A stretch of DNA of 64,000 nt from Sphaerisporangium rubeum (GTDB taxonomy: Bacteria; Actinomycetota; Actinomycetes; Streptosporangiales; Streptosporangiaceae). Both the position numbers and the translations under genes were made by a program. This document shows, one piece after another, positions 25,602-34,269 of the stretch. Positions within the stretch are counted from its first letter, which is position 1, and each line of letters starts with the position of its first letter. The stretch covers positions 1,798,001-1,862,000 of the forward strand of contig NZ_JACHIU010000001.1 in NCBI RefSeq assembly GCF_014207705.1. Reading direction: 5' to 3'. The notes below the pieces were generated by a model. The model saw nothing but the letters and a program-made list of their open reading frames with translations. It searched no databases and was not told the DNA's origin.

Positions 25602-25635
25602 CCGTTTTCTGTCCGGGATGCCGGAAACCTCGGAC

Positions 25636-25649
25636 TAGAACGTGTTCTG
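25636..25649. promoter_or_regulatory. KstR-like operator 1
   Basis: TAGAACGTGTTCTG contains the perfect inverted repeat AGAAC-GT-GTTCT. It fits the mycobacterial KstR motif TnnAACnnGTTnnA at every fixed position except the last (G for A). It lies 111 bp before the flavoprotein gene at 25760. Confidence 0.6.
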
Positions 25650-25714
25650 TCGGAATTGGAGTGCCTTGGAACGCGACAGGTTACCGGCTGGTAGCACTGG
25701 GGTGACTTCCTATG

Positions 25715-25728
25715 TAGAACACGTTGCA
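25715..25728. promoter_or_regulatory. KstR-like operator 2
   Basis: TAGAACACGTTGCA matches all fixed positions of TnnAACnnGTTnnA and lies 31 bp before the ATG of the flavoprotein gene, in the expected promoter zone. With operator 1 it makes a double site, as expected for a TetR-type steroid repressor. Confidence 0.6.
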
Positions 25729-25759
25729 GTTTGCGCGTGGGTAGTCGTATGTTCGACCC

Positions 25760-26875
25760 ATGCGGACACGTGTCACCGACATGTTCGGGATCGAGCTGCC
25801 GATCTTCGCCTTCAGCCACTGCCGTGACGTCGTCGCCGCGGTCAGCCGCGCCGGCGGCATGGGAGTGCTCGGCGCTCTCTACTTCACCCCCGAGGAGCTC
25901 GAGGTCGAGCTCTCCTGGATCGACGAGCACGTCGGCGGCAAGCCGTACGGCGTGGACGTCGTCATGCCGGCCTCCTACGCCGGCGCCGACCTCGGCGTCG
26001 ACTCCCCCGAGGACCTCGTCGCGCGGCTCCAGGCGATGATCCCCGACGGCCACCGGCAGTTCGTCGAGAACCTGCTGGCCCAGCACGGCGTGCCTCCGCT
26101 GTCGGAGCACTCCGACGCCGGCCGTGTGCTGCTCGGCTGGACCGACGCCACCGCGCGTCCCCAGGTCGAGACCGCGCTCAAGCACCCCATCGCGCTGCTC
26201 GCCAACGCGCTCGGCCCGCCACCCGCCGACGTCGTGGAACTGGCCCACGCGCGCGGCGTCAAGGTCGCCGCGCTCGCCTCCACCCCCCGGCACGCCGTCA
26301 AGCAGGTCGAGGTCGGCGTGGACGTCGTCGTCGCGCAGGGCACCGAGGCCGGCGGCCACACCGGCGACATCTCCACGATGGTCCTCATCCCCCAGGTGGT
26401 GGACGCCGTGGACGTCCCCGTGCTCGCCGCCGGCGGCATCGGCTCCGGCCGCCAGATGGCCGCGGGGCTCGCGCTCGGCGCCGAGGGCGTCTGGACCGGC
26501 TCGCTGTGGCTGACCGTCGAGGAGGCCGACACCCCCGAGCTCGCCAGGGAGCACATCCTGAAGGCCACCTCGCGCGACACCGTGCGCTCGCGGTCGTGGA
26601 CCGGCAAACCCGCGCGGCTGCTCAAGAACGCCTGGACCGACGCCTGGGAGTCCCCCGAGTCCCCCGGCACGCTGCCGATGCCGCTGCAGTTCATGCTGAT
26701 CTCCCCCGCGCTGCGCCGCATCTCCGACTATGGCGCCGGGGAGCTGTCCACGTTCCCCGCGGGCCAGGTCATCGGCCAGATGAACCAGGTGAAATCAGCC
26801 AAGGACGTCGTGTTCGAGCTGGTCGAGGAGTACGTCGACGCGGTGGAGCGCCTGGGCCGCCTCACCGGGGACTGA
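25760..26875 (+). CDS. Nitronate monooxygenase-like FMN oxidoreductase
   Basis: 371 aa TIM-barrel flavoprotein. 'FAFSHCRDVVAAVSRAGGMG' is the FMN-binding start, 'VVVAQGTEAGGHTGDISTM' holds the active-site Gly-Gly-His, and 'VPVLAAGGIGSGRQMAAGLA' binds the phosphate. The family includes nitronate monooxygenases and NAD(P)H-quinone reductases, and a member (Rv3553) lies in the mycobacterial cholesterol regulon. Two KstR-like sites lie just upstream. It is convergent with the crotonase gene (8 bp between stops). The real substrate is unknown; steroid-linked redox is an inference from context. Confidence 0.85.
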   Translation: MRTRVTDMFGIELPIFAFSHCRDVVAAVSRAGGMGVLGALYFTPEELEVELSWIDEHVGGKPYGVDVVMPASYAGADLGVDSPEDLVARLQAMIPDGHRQFVENLLAQHGVPPLSEHSDAGRVLLGWTDATARPQVETALKHPIALLANALGPPPADVVELAHARGVKVAALASTPRHAVKQVEVGVDVVVAQGTEAGGHTGDISTMVLIPQVVDAVDVPVLAAGGIGSGRQMAAGLALGAEGVWTGSLWLTVEEADTPELAREHILKATSRDTVRSRSWTGKPARLLKNAWTDAWESPESPGTLPMPLQFMLISPALRRISDYGAGELSTFPAGQVIGQMNQVKSAKDVVFELVEEYVDAVERLGRLTGD

Positions 26876-26883
26876 CCGGGGTG

Positions 26884-27699
26884 TCACTCACCCCGGTAGA
26901 CGGCCGGCCGCTTCTCGCGGAACGCGCGCGCGCCTTCCTTGGCGTCCGCCGAGCCGATCACCGGCCAGCCGATGGCGTCGGAGACCTTCAGCGCCTCGGT
27001 CTCGGCCATGCCGAGCGTGTCGCGGTACGCGCGCAGGATCGCCTGCGTGGCGAGCGGCCCGCACGCCGCGACCTGCTCGGCGAGCTCACGCGCGGCGGCG
27101 AGCGCCTGGCCGTCCGGCACGACCTTGTTGACCAGGCCCATCTGGAGCGCCTCCGCGGCTGTGACGGCGCGGCCGGTGAGCAGGATGTCCATGGCGAACG
27201 CGTACGGGATCTGCCGCGGCAGCCGTACGGCGCTGCCTCCCATGGGGAACAGCGCGCGCCGCGCCTCGAACAGCCCGAGCGTCGCCGACTCGGCCACCAC
27301 CCGCAGGTCGGTGCCGACGAGCAGCTCGGTGCCACCCGCCACGGCGTACCCCTCGACCGCGCACACGATGGGCTTCGCCGGCAGTGCCCCCTCGCCGCGC
27401 AGCAGGCCCTTCCAGTGGTAGTCGGGGATCTGCGCCGCGCGCTCCTGGACCCGGGGGTCGGCGGACGGCGACGCCATCGCCTTGAGGTCGGCCCCGGCGC
27501 AGAACGTGCCTCCCGCGCCGGTGAGGATCCCCACGCGGACGTCCGGCTCGGCCGAGATGTAGGCCCACGCGTCGGCGAGGCCGACCAGCATGTCGGACGA
27601 CAACGCGTTCTTGGCCTCGGGCCGGTCCATGGTGACGACGACCAGGTGGCCGTCCCGCTCGACACGGCAGTGCGGGGTGCTGATGGGCAGGAGCTCCAC
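26884..27699 (-). CDS. Enoyl-CoA hydratase/isomerase (crotonase family; EchA19-like by context)
   Basis: 271 aa from the GTG at 27699, chosen because GGAGG lies 7-11 bp before it; the open frame extends 16 codons further. The oxyanion-hole segments are 'GAGGTFCAGADLKAM' and 'CAVEGYAVAGGTELLVGTDL', and 'RRALFPMGGSAVRLPRQI' carries the helix normally bearing the second catalytic residue. It hydrates 2-enoyl-CoA thioesters. Next to a FadD19-like ligase and Ltp3/Ltp4-like genes it is the natural partner of the dehydrogenase in steroid side-chain beta-oxidation. It is divergent from the FadD gene across a region holding a KstR-like site. Confidence 0.88.
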   Translation of the reverse strand: MELLPISTPHCRVERDGHLVVVTMDRPEAKNALSSDMLVGLADAWAYISAEPDVRVGILTGAGGTFCAGADLKAMASPSADPRVQERAAQIPDYHWKGLLRGEGALPAKPIVCAVEGYAVAGGTELLVGTDLRVVAESATLGLFEARRALFPMGGSAVRLPRQIPYAFAMDILLTGRAVTAAEALQMGLVNKVVPDGQALAAARELAEQVAACGPLATQAILRAYRDTLGMAETEALKVSDAIGWPVIGSADAKEGARAFREKRPAVYRGE

Positions 27700-27793
27700 G
27701 AGGTTCCTCCATGTCGGCGGGGGTACGGCCCCGGTTTGCCAGAGCAAGCGCTTGATCGACTCAGCCGGCCGGGGTTAGGCTGCGCACACGAAC

Positions 27794-27807
27794 TAGAACA
27801 GATTCTT
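27794..27807. promoter_or_regulatory. KstR-like operator 3 (divergent crotonase/FadD region)
   Basis: TAGAACAGATTCTT has AGAAC and ATTCT half-sites, one mismatch from a perfect inverted repeat, in the 214-bp region between the divergent crotonase and ligase genes. It is weaker than operators 1 and 2. Confidence 0.45.
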
Positions 27808-27913
27808 ATTCGGGACGCACCCGTGACGCCAGGGCTTGCCGGGGACACTGGGGACATGCTTCACTGCGGCGCGTCCGGGGGACAACACGACGGAACCGGA
27901 CAAGGGAGTTCCG

Positions 27914-29458
27914 ATGGGGTCGCTCGGTTTCTGGAGGCTCGCGCAGGCGGACCCCGATCGGGTCGCGGCGGTCGGCCCGGACGGCGCGGAACACACCGCC
28001 GGTGAGCTGCACGCACGCGCCAACCAGGTGGTGCACGGCCTGCGCGCACTCGGCCTCAAGCCCGGCGACGGCGTCTGCGGGCTGATGCCGAACGGCGTGG
28101 ACGGCCTCGTGCTGTACCTCGCGGCACTGCAGGCCGGGTGGTACTACACGCCGGTCAACTGGCACCTGACCGGGCCCGAGATCGCGTACATCCTCACCGA
28201 CAGCGAGGCCAAGGCCTTCGTCGCGCACGAGCGGTACGCCGAGGAGGCCGCGCGCGCCGCCGAGGCGATCGAACCGCACCGCAGGTTCGCCATCGGCGCG
28301 ATCGACGGCTTCCGTCCCATGGCGGACCTGGTCGGCGGCATGCCGGCCACCCCGCCGGCGGATCGCACGTGGGGTGCCACCATGCACTACACCTCCGGCA
28401 CCACCGGCCGGCCGAAAGGCGTGCGGCGGCCGCTCGGCCCCTTCGACCCCGACGACGGCGCCGAGCTGATGACCGGGCTGCTGCGGATCTTCGGCGTCAC
28501 CGGGGGAGGGGACAACGTCCACCTGGTCACGTCCCCGAACTACCACACCGCGGTCACGCAGTTCGGCGGCACCGCGCTGCACATGGGTCACACGCTGGTC
28601 TACATGGACAAATGGGACGCCGAGGAGATGCTCCGGCTGTGCGAGCGGTACCGGGTGACCAACTCGCACATGGTGCCGACCCACTTCAAGCGGCTGCTGT
28701 CCCTGCCGGACGAGACACGCCGGCGGTACGACCTGTCCTCCCTGAAATGGATGATCCACGCCGCGGCCCCCTGTCCCGTACCGGTCAAGCAGGCGATGCT
28801 GGACTGGTGGGGAGACTGCGTGTACGAGTACTACGCGGCCACCGAGGGCGGTGGCACCGTCGCCACCCCGGCGGACTGGCGCAAGCACCCCGGCACCGTC
28901 GGCAGGCCCTGGCCCATCAGCGAGATCCTCATCGTGGACGACGACCACGAGCCCGTACCCGCCGGCGTCCCCGGCACCGTGTACATGAAGATGGCCGGCT
29001 CGGGCTTCGAGTACAAAGGCGACCCCGCCAAGACCGCGGCCAACCGCCTGCGCGAGCACTTCACGGTGGGGGACATCGGCTACCTGAACGACGAGGGCTA
29101 CCTGTTCCTCTGCGACCGCAAGGCCGACATGATCATCTCCGGTGGGACCAACATCTACCCGGCGGAGATCGAGAACGAGCTGGTCGTGCACCCCAAGGTC
29201 GCCGACGTCGCCGTGTTCGGCATCCCCGACGAGGAATGGGGCGAGCAGATCAAGGCGGTCGTGGAACCGGCCGCCGGCGTCGAGCCCGGCCCCGAGCTCG
29301 CCGCCGAGCTGCTGGCCTCCCTGGAGGGCCGGCTGTCCCGCATGAAGTGGCCGCGCAGCGTCGACTTCGTCGAGAACCTGCCGCGCGAACCCAACGGCAA
29401 GCTGCTCAAGCGCAAGCTCCGCGACCCCTACTGGGAGGGCCACGACCGTGCCATCTGA
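27914..29458 (+). CDS. Acyl-CoA synthetase (FadD, AMP-binding)
   Basis: 514 aa from the ATG at 27914 (GGGAG 6-10 bp upstream). The P-loop 'YTSGTTGRPKGVRR', the 'YYAATEGGGT' adenylate motif and the hinge around 'FLCDRKADMIISGGTNIYP' define an ANL ligase. The C-terminal 'PREPNGKLLKRKLRD' carries the catalytic Lys. It activates a carboxylic acid to its CoA thioester with ATP. It differs from the second ligase at 32608, so the cluster has two ligases of different specificity. It is the first gene of an operon running to 34197; the next gene starts 11 bp inside it. Confidence 0.9.
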   Translation: MGSLGFWRLAQADPDRVAAVGPDGAEHTAGELHARANQVVHGLRALGLKPGDGVCGLMPNGVDGLVLYLAALQAGWYYTPVNWHLTGPEIAYILTDSEAKAFVAHERYAEEAARAAEAIEPHRRFAIGAIDGFRPMADLVGGMPATPPADRTWGATMHYTSGTTGRPKGVRRPLGPFDPDDGAELMTGLLRIFGVTGGGDNVHLVTSPNYHTAVTQFGGTALHMGHTLVYMDKWDAEEMLRLCERYRVTNSHMVPTHFKRLLSLPDETRRRYDLSSLKWMIHAAAPCPVPVKQAMLDWWGDCVYEYYAATEGGGTVATPADWRKHPGTVGRPWPISEILIVDDDHEPVPAGVPGTVYMKMAGSGFEYKGDPAKTAANRLREHFTVGDIGYLNDEGYLFLCDRKADMIISGGTNIYPAEIENELVVHPKVADVAVFGIPDEEWGEQIKAVVEPAAGVEPGPELAAELLASLEGRLSRMKWPRSVDFVENLPREPNGKLLKRKLRDPYWEGHDRAI

Positions 29459-30350
29459 ACCGCTGGTCGCCGAGCACGCGCTGGAGTTCCCCGGCGGGTA
29501 CACCCGGACGACCGGGCCGGTCATCGGCCGCTTCCTCACCGAACTGCGCGACGGCCGCCTCGTCGGGGTGCGCACCGCGGACGGCCGTGTGCTCGTGCCG
29601 CCGCTGGAGTACGACCCGCACACCGGCGAGCCGGTGACCGGCGAGTTCGTCCCCGTCGGCCCCGCCGGCACCGTGCGCACGTGGGCCTGGGTCGAACAGC
29701 CGCGTCCCGGCCATCCGCTGGACCGGCCGTTCGCCTGGGGGCTCATCGACCTGGACGGCGCCGACACCGCGCTCGTGCACGCCGTCGCGGTCGACGACGT
29801 CAAGGCCCTGCGTCCCGGTCTGCGCGTGCGTCCCCGGTGGCGTCCGGAGACCGACCGCAAAGGTCACATCACCGACATCGCGTGCTTCGTCCCCGAGGTC
29901 ACCACCATGGTGTCCCCGCAGCGCACCGAGTACCGTGTGCGGCCCGGCGCGTCGCTGCTGCGCTTCCTCGAAGGCGTGCGCGACGGGGTGTTCCTCGCCG
30001 GCCGCTGCGCCACCTGCGACAAGGTGTACGTGCCGTACCGCACCGTGTGTCCCTCCTGCGGTTCGCGCATCGAGGAGCAGGTCGAGCTGCCGGACACCGG
30101 CACCGTCACCACCTTCGCGATCAACAACCTGCCGGACCCGCGGGCCCCCGAGGTGCCGTTCGTGTCCGCGTTCATCCTGCTCGACGGCGCGGACGTCCCC
30201 ATGATCGCGCTGATGGGGGACGTACCTGCGCACGAGGTGCGGCAGGGCATGCGGGTGCGCGCCGTGTGGGTGCCGCCGGAGGAGCGCACCCTGTCGATGA
30301 GCAACATCAGGTGGTTCGCCCCCACCGGCGAGCCCGACGTCACGCTGTGA
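29448..30350 (+). CDS. Double DUF35 protein with Zn-ribbon and OB-folds (thiolase/aldolase partner)
   Basis: 300 aa from a GTG overlapping the ligase by 11 bp. The N-terminal half (about 25-135) is an OB-fold-like module without cysteines. The second half (about 165-290) has the zinc ribbon 'CATCDKVYVPYRTVCPSC' followed by a second OB-fold. Proteins of this type bind steroid thiolase-like aldolases (Ltp proteins) and are required for their activity; mycobacterial Rv3521 has the same length and sits directly before ltp4 and ltp3. Here too the next two genes are thiolase-like. I infer that it is the obligate partner of one or both. Confidence 0.85.
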   Translation: MPSEPLVAEHALEFPGGYTRTTGPVIGRFLTELRDGRLVGVRTADGRVLVPPLEYDPHTGEPVTGEFVPVGPAGTVRTWAWVEQPRPGHPLDRPFAWGLIDLDGADTALVHAVAVDDVKALRPGLRVRPRWRPETDRKGHITDIACFVPEVTTMVSPQRTEYRVRPGASLLRFLEGVRDGVFLAGRCATCDKVYVPYRTVCPSCGSRIEEQVELPDTGTVTTFAINNLPDPRAPEVPFVSAFILLDGADVPMIALMGDVPAHEVRQGMRVRAVWVPPEERTLSMSNIRWFAPTGEPDVTL

Positions 30351-30408
30351 CCCCGGGAAAGCCTGTGACCCCTTCGAAGCCGTGACCCCCGGAAAAGGGA
30401 GAACCCCC

Positions 30409-31431
30409 GTGCGAGAGGTAGCCGTCGTCGCGTTCGCGCAGACCAGGCACACCGATCACGACGAAGGCCTGTCGGAGCCCGAGCTGATCGCGCCGGTCAT
30501 CGAGGAGGTCAAACGCGTCTCCGGCCTGTCGCGGTTCGGCTTCACCTGCTCGGGGAGCTGCGACTACCTGGCAGGCGCGCCGTTCTCCTTCGTCTCCGCG
30601 CTCGACGCCATCGGCGCCTGGCCTCCCATCTCCGAGAGCCACGTCGAGATGGACGCCGCGTGGGCCCTGTACGAGGCGTGGGTGCGGCTCCAGCACGGCG
30701 ACGTGGACTCCGCGCTGGTGTACGGCTTCGGCAAGTCGTCGCAGACCGACGTACGCGAGGTCATGACCCTGCAACTGGACCCGTACTACCTCGCGCCGCT
30801 CGGCCTGGACCAGGTGTCGTACGCCGCGCTCCAGGCGAGCGCGCTCGGCGCGCCGGAGGCCGAGCTGCGTGAGATCGCGCGCCGCAGCCGCGCCGACGGC
30901 CGCGCCAACCCGTACGCGCTGCACCTCCCCGACCCCACCGGCGACGACCCCTACCAGGTACGGCCGCTGCGTTCCTGCGACGTCGCGCCGCCGACCGACG
31001 GCGCCGCCGCGGTGGTGCTCGCCGCCGGTGACCTCGCCACGCGGATCGCGGAACGTCCCGCGTGGATCACCGGCATCGCGCACCGCGCCGAACCCCACTA
31101 CCTCGGCATGCGCGACCTGGCCCGCTCGGCGTCCGCCGCCGACGCGGGACGCGCCGCCGGGGTCGGCAAGGGCCCGGTGGACGTCGCCGAGCTGCACACG
31201 CAGTTCAGCCACGAGGAGATCATCCTGCGGGACGCGCTCGGCCTCGGGCCGGACGTCGCCGTCAACCCCTCAGGCGGCCCGCTCGCCGCCAACCCCGTCA
31301 TGGCCACCGGCCTCATCCGCGTCGGCGAGGCCGCGCGGCGGATCATGGCAGGCGACGCGGCCCGCGCCGTCGGCCACGCCACCTCCGGGCCGTGCCTCCA
31401 GCAGAACCTCGTGACCGTGATGGAGGCCTGA
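30409..31431 (+). CDS. SCP2-type thiolase/aldolase (Ltp4-like)
   Basis: 340 aa from the GTG at 30409; GGGAG lies 7-11 bp upstream, while an open frame 9 codons longer has none. Thiolase-fold marks: 'FTCSGSCDYLAGAPFSF' at the usual nucleophile loop, 'AELHTQFSHEEIILRD', 'VNPSGGPLAANPVMATGL' and the C-terminal 'GHATSGPCLQQN'. Length and order match the Ltp4 (Rv3522) type, which as retro-aldolases cleave C24-branched sterol side chains in rhodococci. The start is preceded by three short GTGACCCC copies of unclear meaning. Its stop TGA overlaps the ATG of the next gene. Confidence 0.82.
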   Translation: MREVAVVAFAQTRHTDHDEGLSEPELIAPVIEEVKRVSGLSRFGFTCSGSCDYLAGAPFSFVSALDAIGAWPPISESHVEMDAAWALYEAWVRLQHGDVDSALVYGFGKSSQTDVREVMTLQLDPYYLAPLGLDQVSYAALQASALGAPEAELREIARRSRADGRANPYALHLPDPTGDDPYQVRPLRSCDVAPPTDGAAAVVLAAGDLATRIAERPAWITGIAHRAEPHYLGMRDLARSASAADAGRAAGVGKGPVDVAELHTQFSHEEIILRDALGLGPDVAVNPSGGPLAANPVMATGLIRVGEAARRIMAGDAARAVGHATSGPCLQQNLVTVMEA

Positions 31432-32579
31432 TGGCCGAGCGCTGCGCCGTCATCGGCGTCGGACAGACCCACTACCGCACCCGGCGGCACGACGTGTCCA
31501 TCGCGGGCCTGGTCCGCGAGGCCGCGCTGCGCGCGCTGGCGGACGCCGAGCTGACCTTCGCCGACATCGACGCCGTGGTCATCGGCAAGGCCCCCGACCT
31601 GTTCGAAGGCGTCATGATGCCGGAGGCCTACCTCGCCGACGCGCTCGGCGCGGCCGGCAAACCCGTCACCCGCGTGCACACGGCAGGCAGCGTCGGCGGC
31701 TCCACCGCTCTCGTCGGGGCCTCGCTCATCCAAGGCGGAGTGCACGAACGGGTGCTCGTCGTGGCGTTCGAGAAGCAGTCCGAGTCCAACGCCACCTGGG
31801 CCCTGAGCACCCATCTGCCGTTCACCGCCTCCCTGGTCGTCGGCGCCGGCGGCTACTTCGCGCCGCACATCCGCGAGTACATGCGCCGCTCCGGCGCACC
31901 CGGCCACATCGGCACCCTGGTCGCCGTCAAGGACCGGCAGAACGCGCTGAAGAACCCGTACGCGCATCTGCGCATCCCCGGCATCAGCCGCGAGATGGTC
32001 GAGTCCACGCCGATGCTGTGGGAACCGATCCGGTACCTGGAGACCTGTCCGTCGTCCGACGGCGCCTGCGCCATGGTGCTCGCCGCCGAGCACAAGGTCA
32101 CCGGCACCCCCGCGTGGGTCCACGGCGCCGCCATGCGCTCGGAGCCGATCTTCCGGGCCGGCCGGGACACCGTCAGCCCGCAAGGCGGCAAGGACTGCGC
32201 GGCGGACGTGTACCGGCAGGCCGGGATCACCGATCCACGACGAGAGATCGACGTCGCCGAAGTGTATGTACCGTTCTCCTGGTACGAACCGATGTGGTTG
32301 GAGAACCTGGGTTTCGCCGGTGAAGGCGAGGGCTGGAAGCTCACCGAGTCCGGCGCCACCGCGCTCACCGGCGACATCCCGTGGAACGCCTCAGGCGGTG
32401 TGCTCAGCTCCAACCCCATCGGCGCGTCCGGCCTCATCCGTTTCGCCGAGGCCGCGCTCCAGGTACGCGGGCTGGCCGGCGACCACCAGGTGGACGGCGC
32501 GCGGCTCGCACTCGGGCACGCCTACGGCGGCGGAGCCCAGTTCTTCGCGATGTGGATCGTAGGCGCCGACCGGCCGTGA
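31431..32579 (+). CDS. SCP2-type thiolase/aldolase (Ltp3-like)
   Basis: 382 aa; the ATG shares its A with the previous stop codon (TGATG), so the two are translationally coupled. Thiolase-fold segments: 'HTAGSVGGSTALVGASLIQ' (Ser-Val-Gly where classical thiolases have Cys), 'VAEVYVPFSWYEPMWLENL', 'WNASGGVLSSNPIGASGL' and 'LGHAYGGGAQFFAMWIV'. The lack of a Cys at the nucleophile position fits an aldolase rather than a beta-ketothiolase. It probably forms a pair with the 340-aa protein and the DUF35 protein, as Ltp3/Ltp4 do. Confidence 0.82.
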   Translation: MAERCAVIGVGQTHYRTRRHDVSIAGLVREAALRALADAELTFADIDAVVIGKAPDLFEGVMMPEAYLADALGAAGKPVTRVHTAGSVGGSTALVGASLIQGGVHERVLVVAFEKQSESNATWALSTHLPFTASLVVGAGGYFAPHIREYMRRSGAPGHIGTLVAVKDRQNALKNPYAHLRIPGISREMVESTPMLWEPIRYLETCPSSDGACAMVLAAEHKVTGTPAWVHGAAMRSEPIFRAGRDTVSPQGGKDCAADVYRQAGITDPRREIDVAEVYVPFSWYEPMWLENLGFAGEGEGWKLTESGATALTGDIPWNASGGVLSSNPIGASGLIRFAEAALQVRGLAGDHQVDGARLALGHAYGGGAQFFAMWIVGADRP

Positions 32580-32607
32580 CCGGTCGGCGCCGGGAATGAG
32601 GGTCCCG

Positions 32608-34197
32608 ATGGAGTTCAACCACGCCGACCTGTTCGAAGGTGTCGCCGACGCGGTGGGGGACCGCGTCGCCGTCGTCTGCGGCGGCGACCGCCTGACGTAC
32701 GCCGAACTCGAGGCCGAAGCCAACCGGCTCGCGCACCACCTGACGGCACACGGCGTGGGCCACGGCGACCACGTCGGCATCCAGCTCTACAACGGCGTCG
32801 AGTACGTCATCACGATGCTCGCCGCACTGAAGATCCGCGCCGTCCCCATCAACGTCAACTACCGCTACGTCGAAGCGGAACTGCTCTACCTGTTCACCGA
32901 CTCCGCCATAGTCGCCCTCGTCTACGACGCGGAGTTCGACGACCGCGTGTCCGCCGTGGCCCCCCACTGCCCCGCGCTGACCACCCTGATCACCGTAGGC
33001 GGCCCGTCCGGCATCGGCACAGCCGTCCCCTGGCCCGACGCACTGGCCGGCCGCTCCACCACCCGTGACGGCCTCCCCACCCGCTCCGACCAGGACATCT
33101 ACATCATCTACACCGGCGGCACCACCGGCATGCCGAAGGGTGTCATGTGGCACACCCGCGACCTGTTCATGGCCTTCGGCGGCGGCAACCCCTGGGGAGC
33201 CCCCCACACCACCCCCCAGCAGGTCGTCGACACGGCCGTGGCCTCCGGCCCTCTGATCATGATGCCGGCCGCTCCCCTGATGCACGGCGCCGCGCAGATG
33301 GGCACCTTCATCGCCTTCTGGATGGGTGCCACCGTCGTCTACGTCCGCAGGTTCGACGCCGCCGACGTCCTGCGCGCCATCGCCGCGGAAAAGGTCTTCA
33401 GCGTCAACATCACCGGTGACGCCATGGCCCGTCCCCTCGCCGACGAGATCGCCACCGGCACCCACGACCTCTCCTCCCTGAAGGTCCTCAGCTCCACCGG
33501 CGCCATCCTCACCGGCGTCGTCCGCGACCGCTTACAGGAACTCCTCCCCGACGTCCTCATCATGGACAGCTTCGGCAGCACCGAATCCGGCTTCACCGCC
33601 TCCGCCGCAGCCGGCTCGTCCCCCGAATCCGGCCTCAAATACCACCCCAACACCACCTGCACCCTGGCCGTCCTGGACGAAACCCTCACCCCCGTGAAAC
33701 CAGGCTCCGGCGACTTGGGCACCATAGCCAAATCCGGCGACATAGCCTTCGCCTACTACAACGACCCCGAGAAGTCCGCGCAAACCTTCGTGACCGACAA
33801 CTCAGGCACCCGCTGGCTCCTCACCGGCGACCTCGCGACGGTCGAAGAGGACGGCACCATCTACGTCCACGGCCGCGGCTCCCAATGCATCAACACCGGC
33901 GGCGAGAAAGTCTTCCCAGAGGAGGTCGAAGCCGTGCTGAAGGGCCACCCCGCGGTCTTCGACGCCGTGGTCACCGGCCTCCCCGACCCCCACTGGGGAA
34001 CGAAGGTAGTCGCCGTGGTCGAACCCCGTCCCGGCCGGACCCTGACCCCCGACATCTTGACCACCCACTGCCGGTCCCGCCTGAGCGGCTACAAAATCCC
34101 CAAGACGTACGCCTTCGTCGAAAAGATCCACCGCACCCCCGCCGGCAAAGCCGACTACCGCTGGGCCAAGGAAACCGCGCAGAACACCACAACCTGA
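32608..34197 (+). CDS. fadD19: FadD19-like steroid side-chain acyl-CoA ligase
   Basis: 529 aa from the ATG at 32608 (GAGGG 6-10 bp upstream); an ATG four codons earlier is possible. P-loop 'YIIYTGGTTGMPKGVMW', middle motif 'DSFGSTESGF', hinge 'GRGSQCINTGGEKVFPEE' and C-terminal 'RTPAGKADYRWAKE'. The last two and 'ADVLRAIAAEKVFSVNITGDAMARPL' closely match what I recall of mycobacterial FadD19, the ligase for the C8 side chain and essential for C24-branched sterols in rhodococci. It is the last gene of the cluster. Toward its 3' end codon use becomes less G-biased (many ccc/tcc/acc runs). Confidence 0.85.
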   Translation: MEFNHADLFEGVADAVGDRVAVVCGGDRLTYAELEAEANRLAHHLTAHGVGHGDHVGIQLYNGVEYVITMLAALKIRAVPINVNYRYVEAELLYLFTDSAIVALVYDAEFDDRVSAVAPHCPALTTLITVGGPSGIGTAVPWPDALAGRSTTRDGLPTRSDQDIYIIYTGGTTGMPKGVMWHTRDLFMAFGGGNPWGAPHTTPQQVVDTAVASGPLIMMPAAPLMHGAAQMGTFIAFWMGATVVYVRRFDAADVLRAIAAEKVFSVNITGDAMARPLADEIATGTHDLSSLKVLSSTGAILTGVVRDRLQELLPDVLIMDSFGSTESGFTASAAAGSSPESGLKYHPNTTCTLAVLDETLTPVKPGSGDLGTIAKSGDIAFAYYNDPEKSAQTFVTDNSGTRWLLTGDLATVEEDGTIYVHGRGSQCINTGGEKVFPEEVEAVLKGHPAVFDAVVTGLPDPHWGTKVVAVVEPRPGRTLTPDILTTHCRSRLSGYKIPKTYAFVEKIHRTPAGKADYRWAKETAQNTTT

Positions 34198-34269
34198 CCT
34201 CCCCCCTCCAGGACGCTGAGCCGGAAACTCCGCGGCGGACCACACGAGAACACTGCTTAGGATCTTCAT

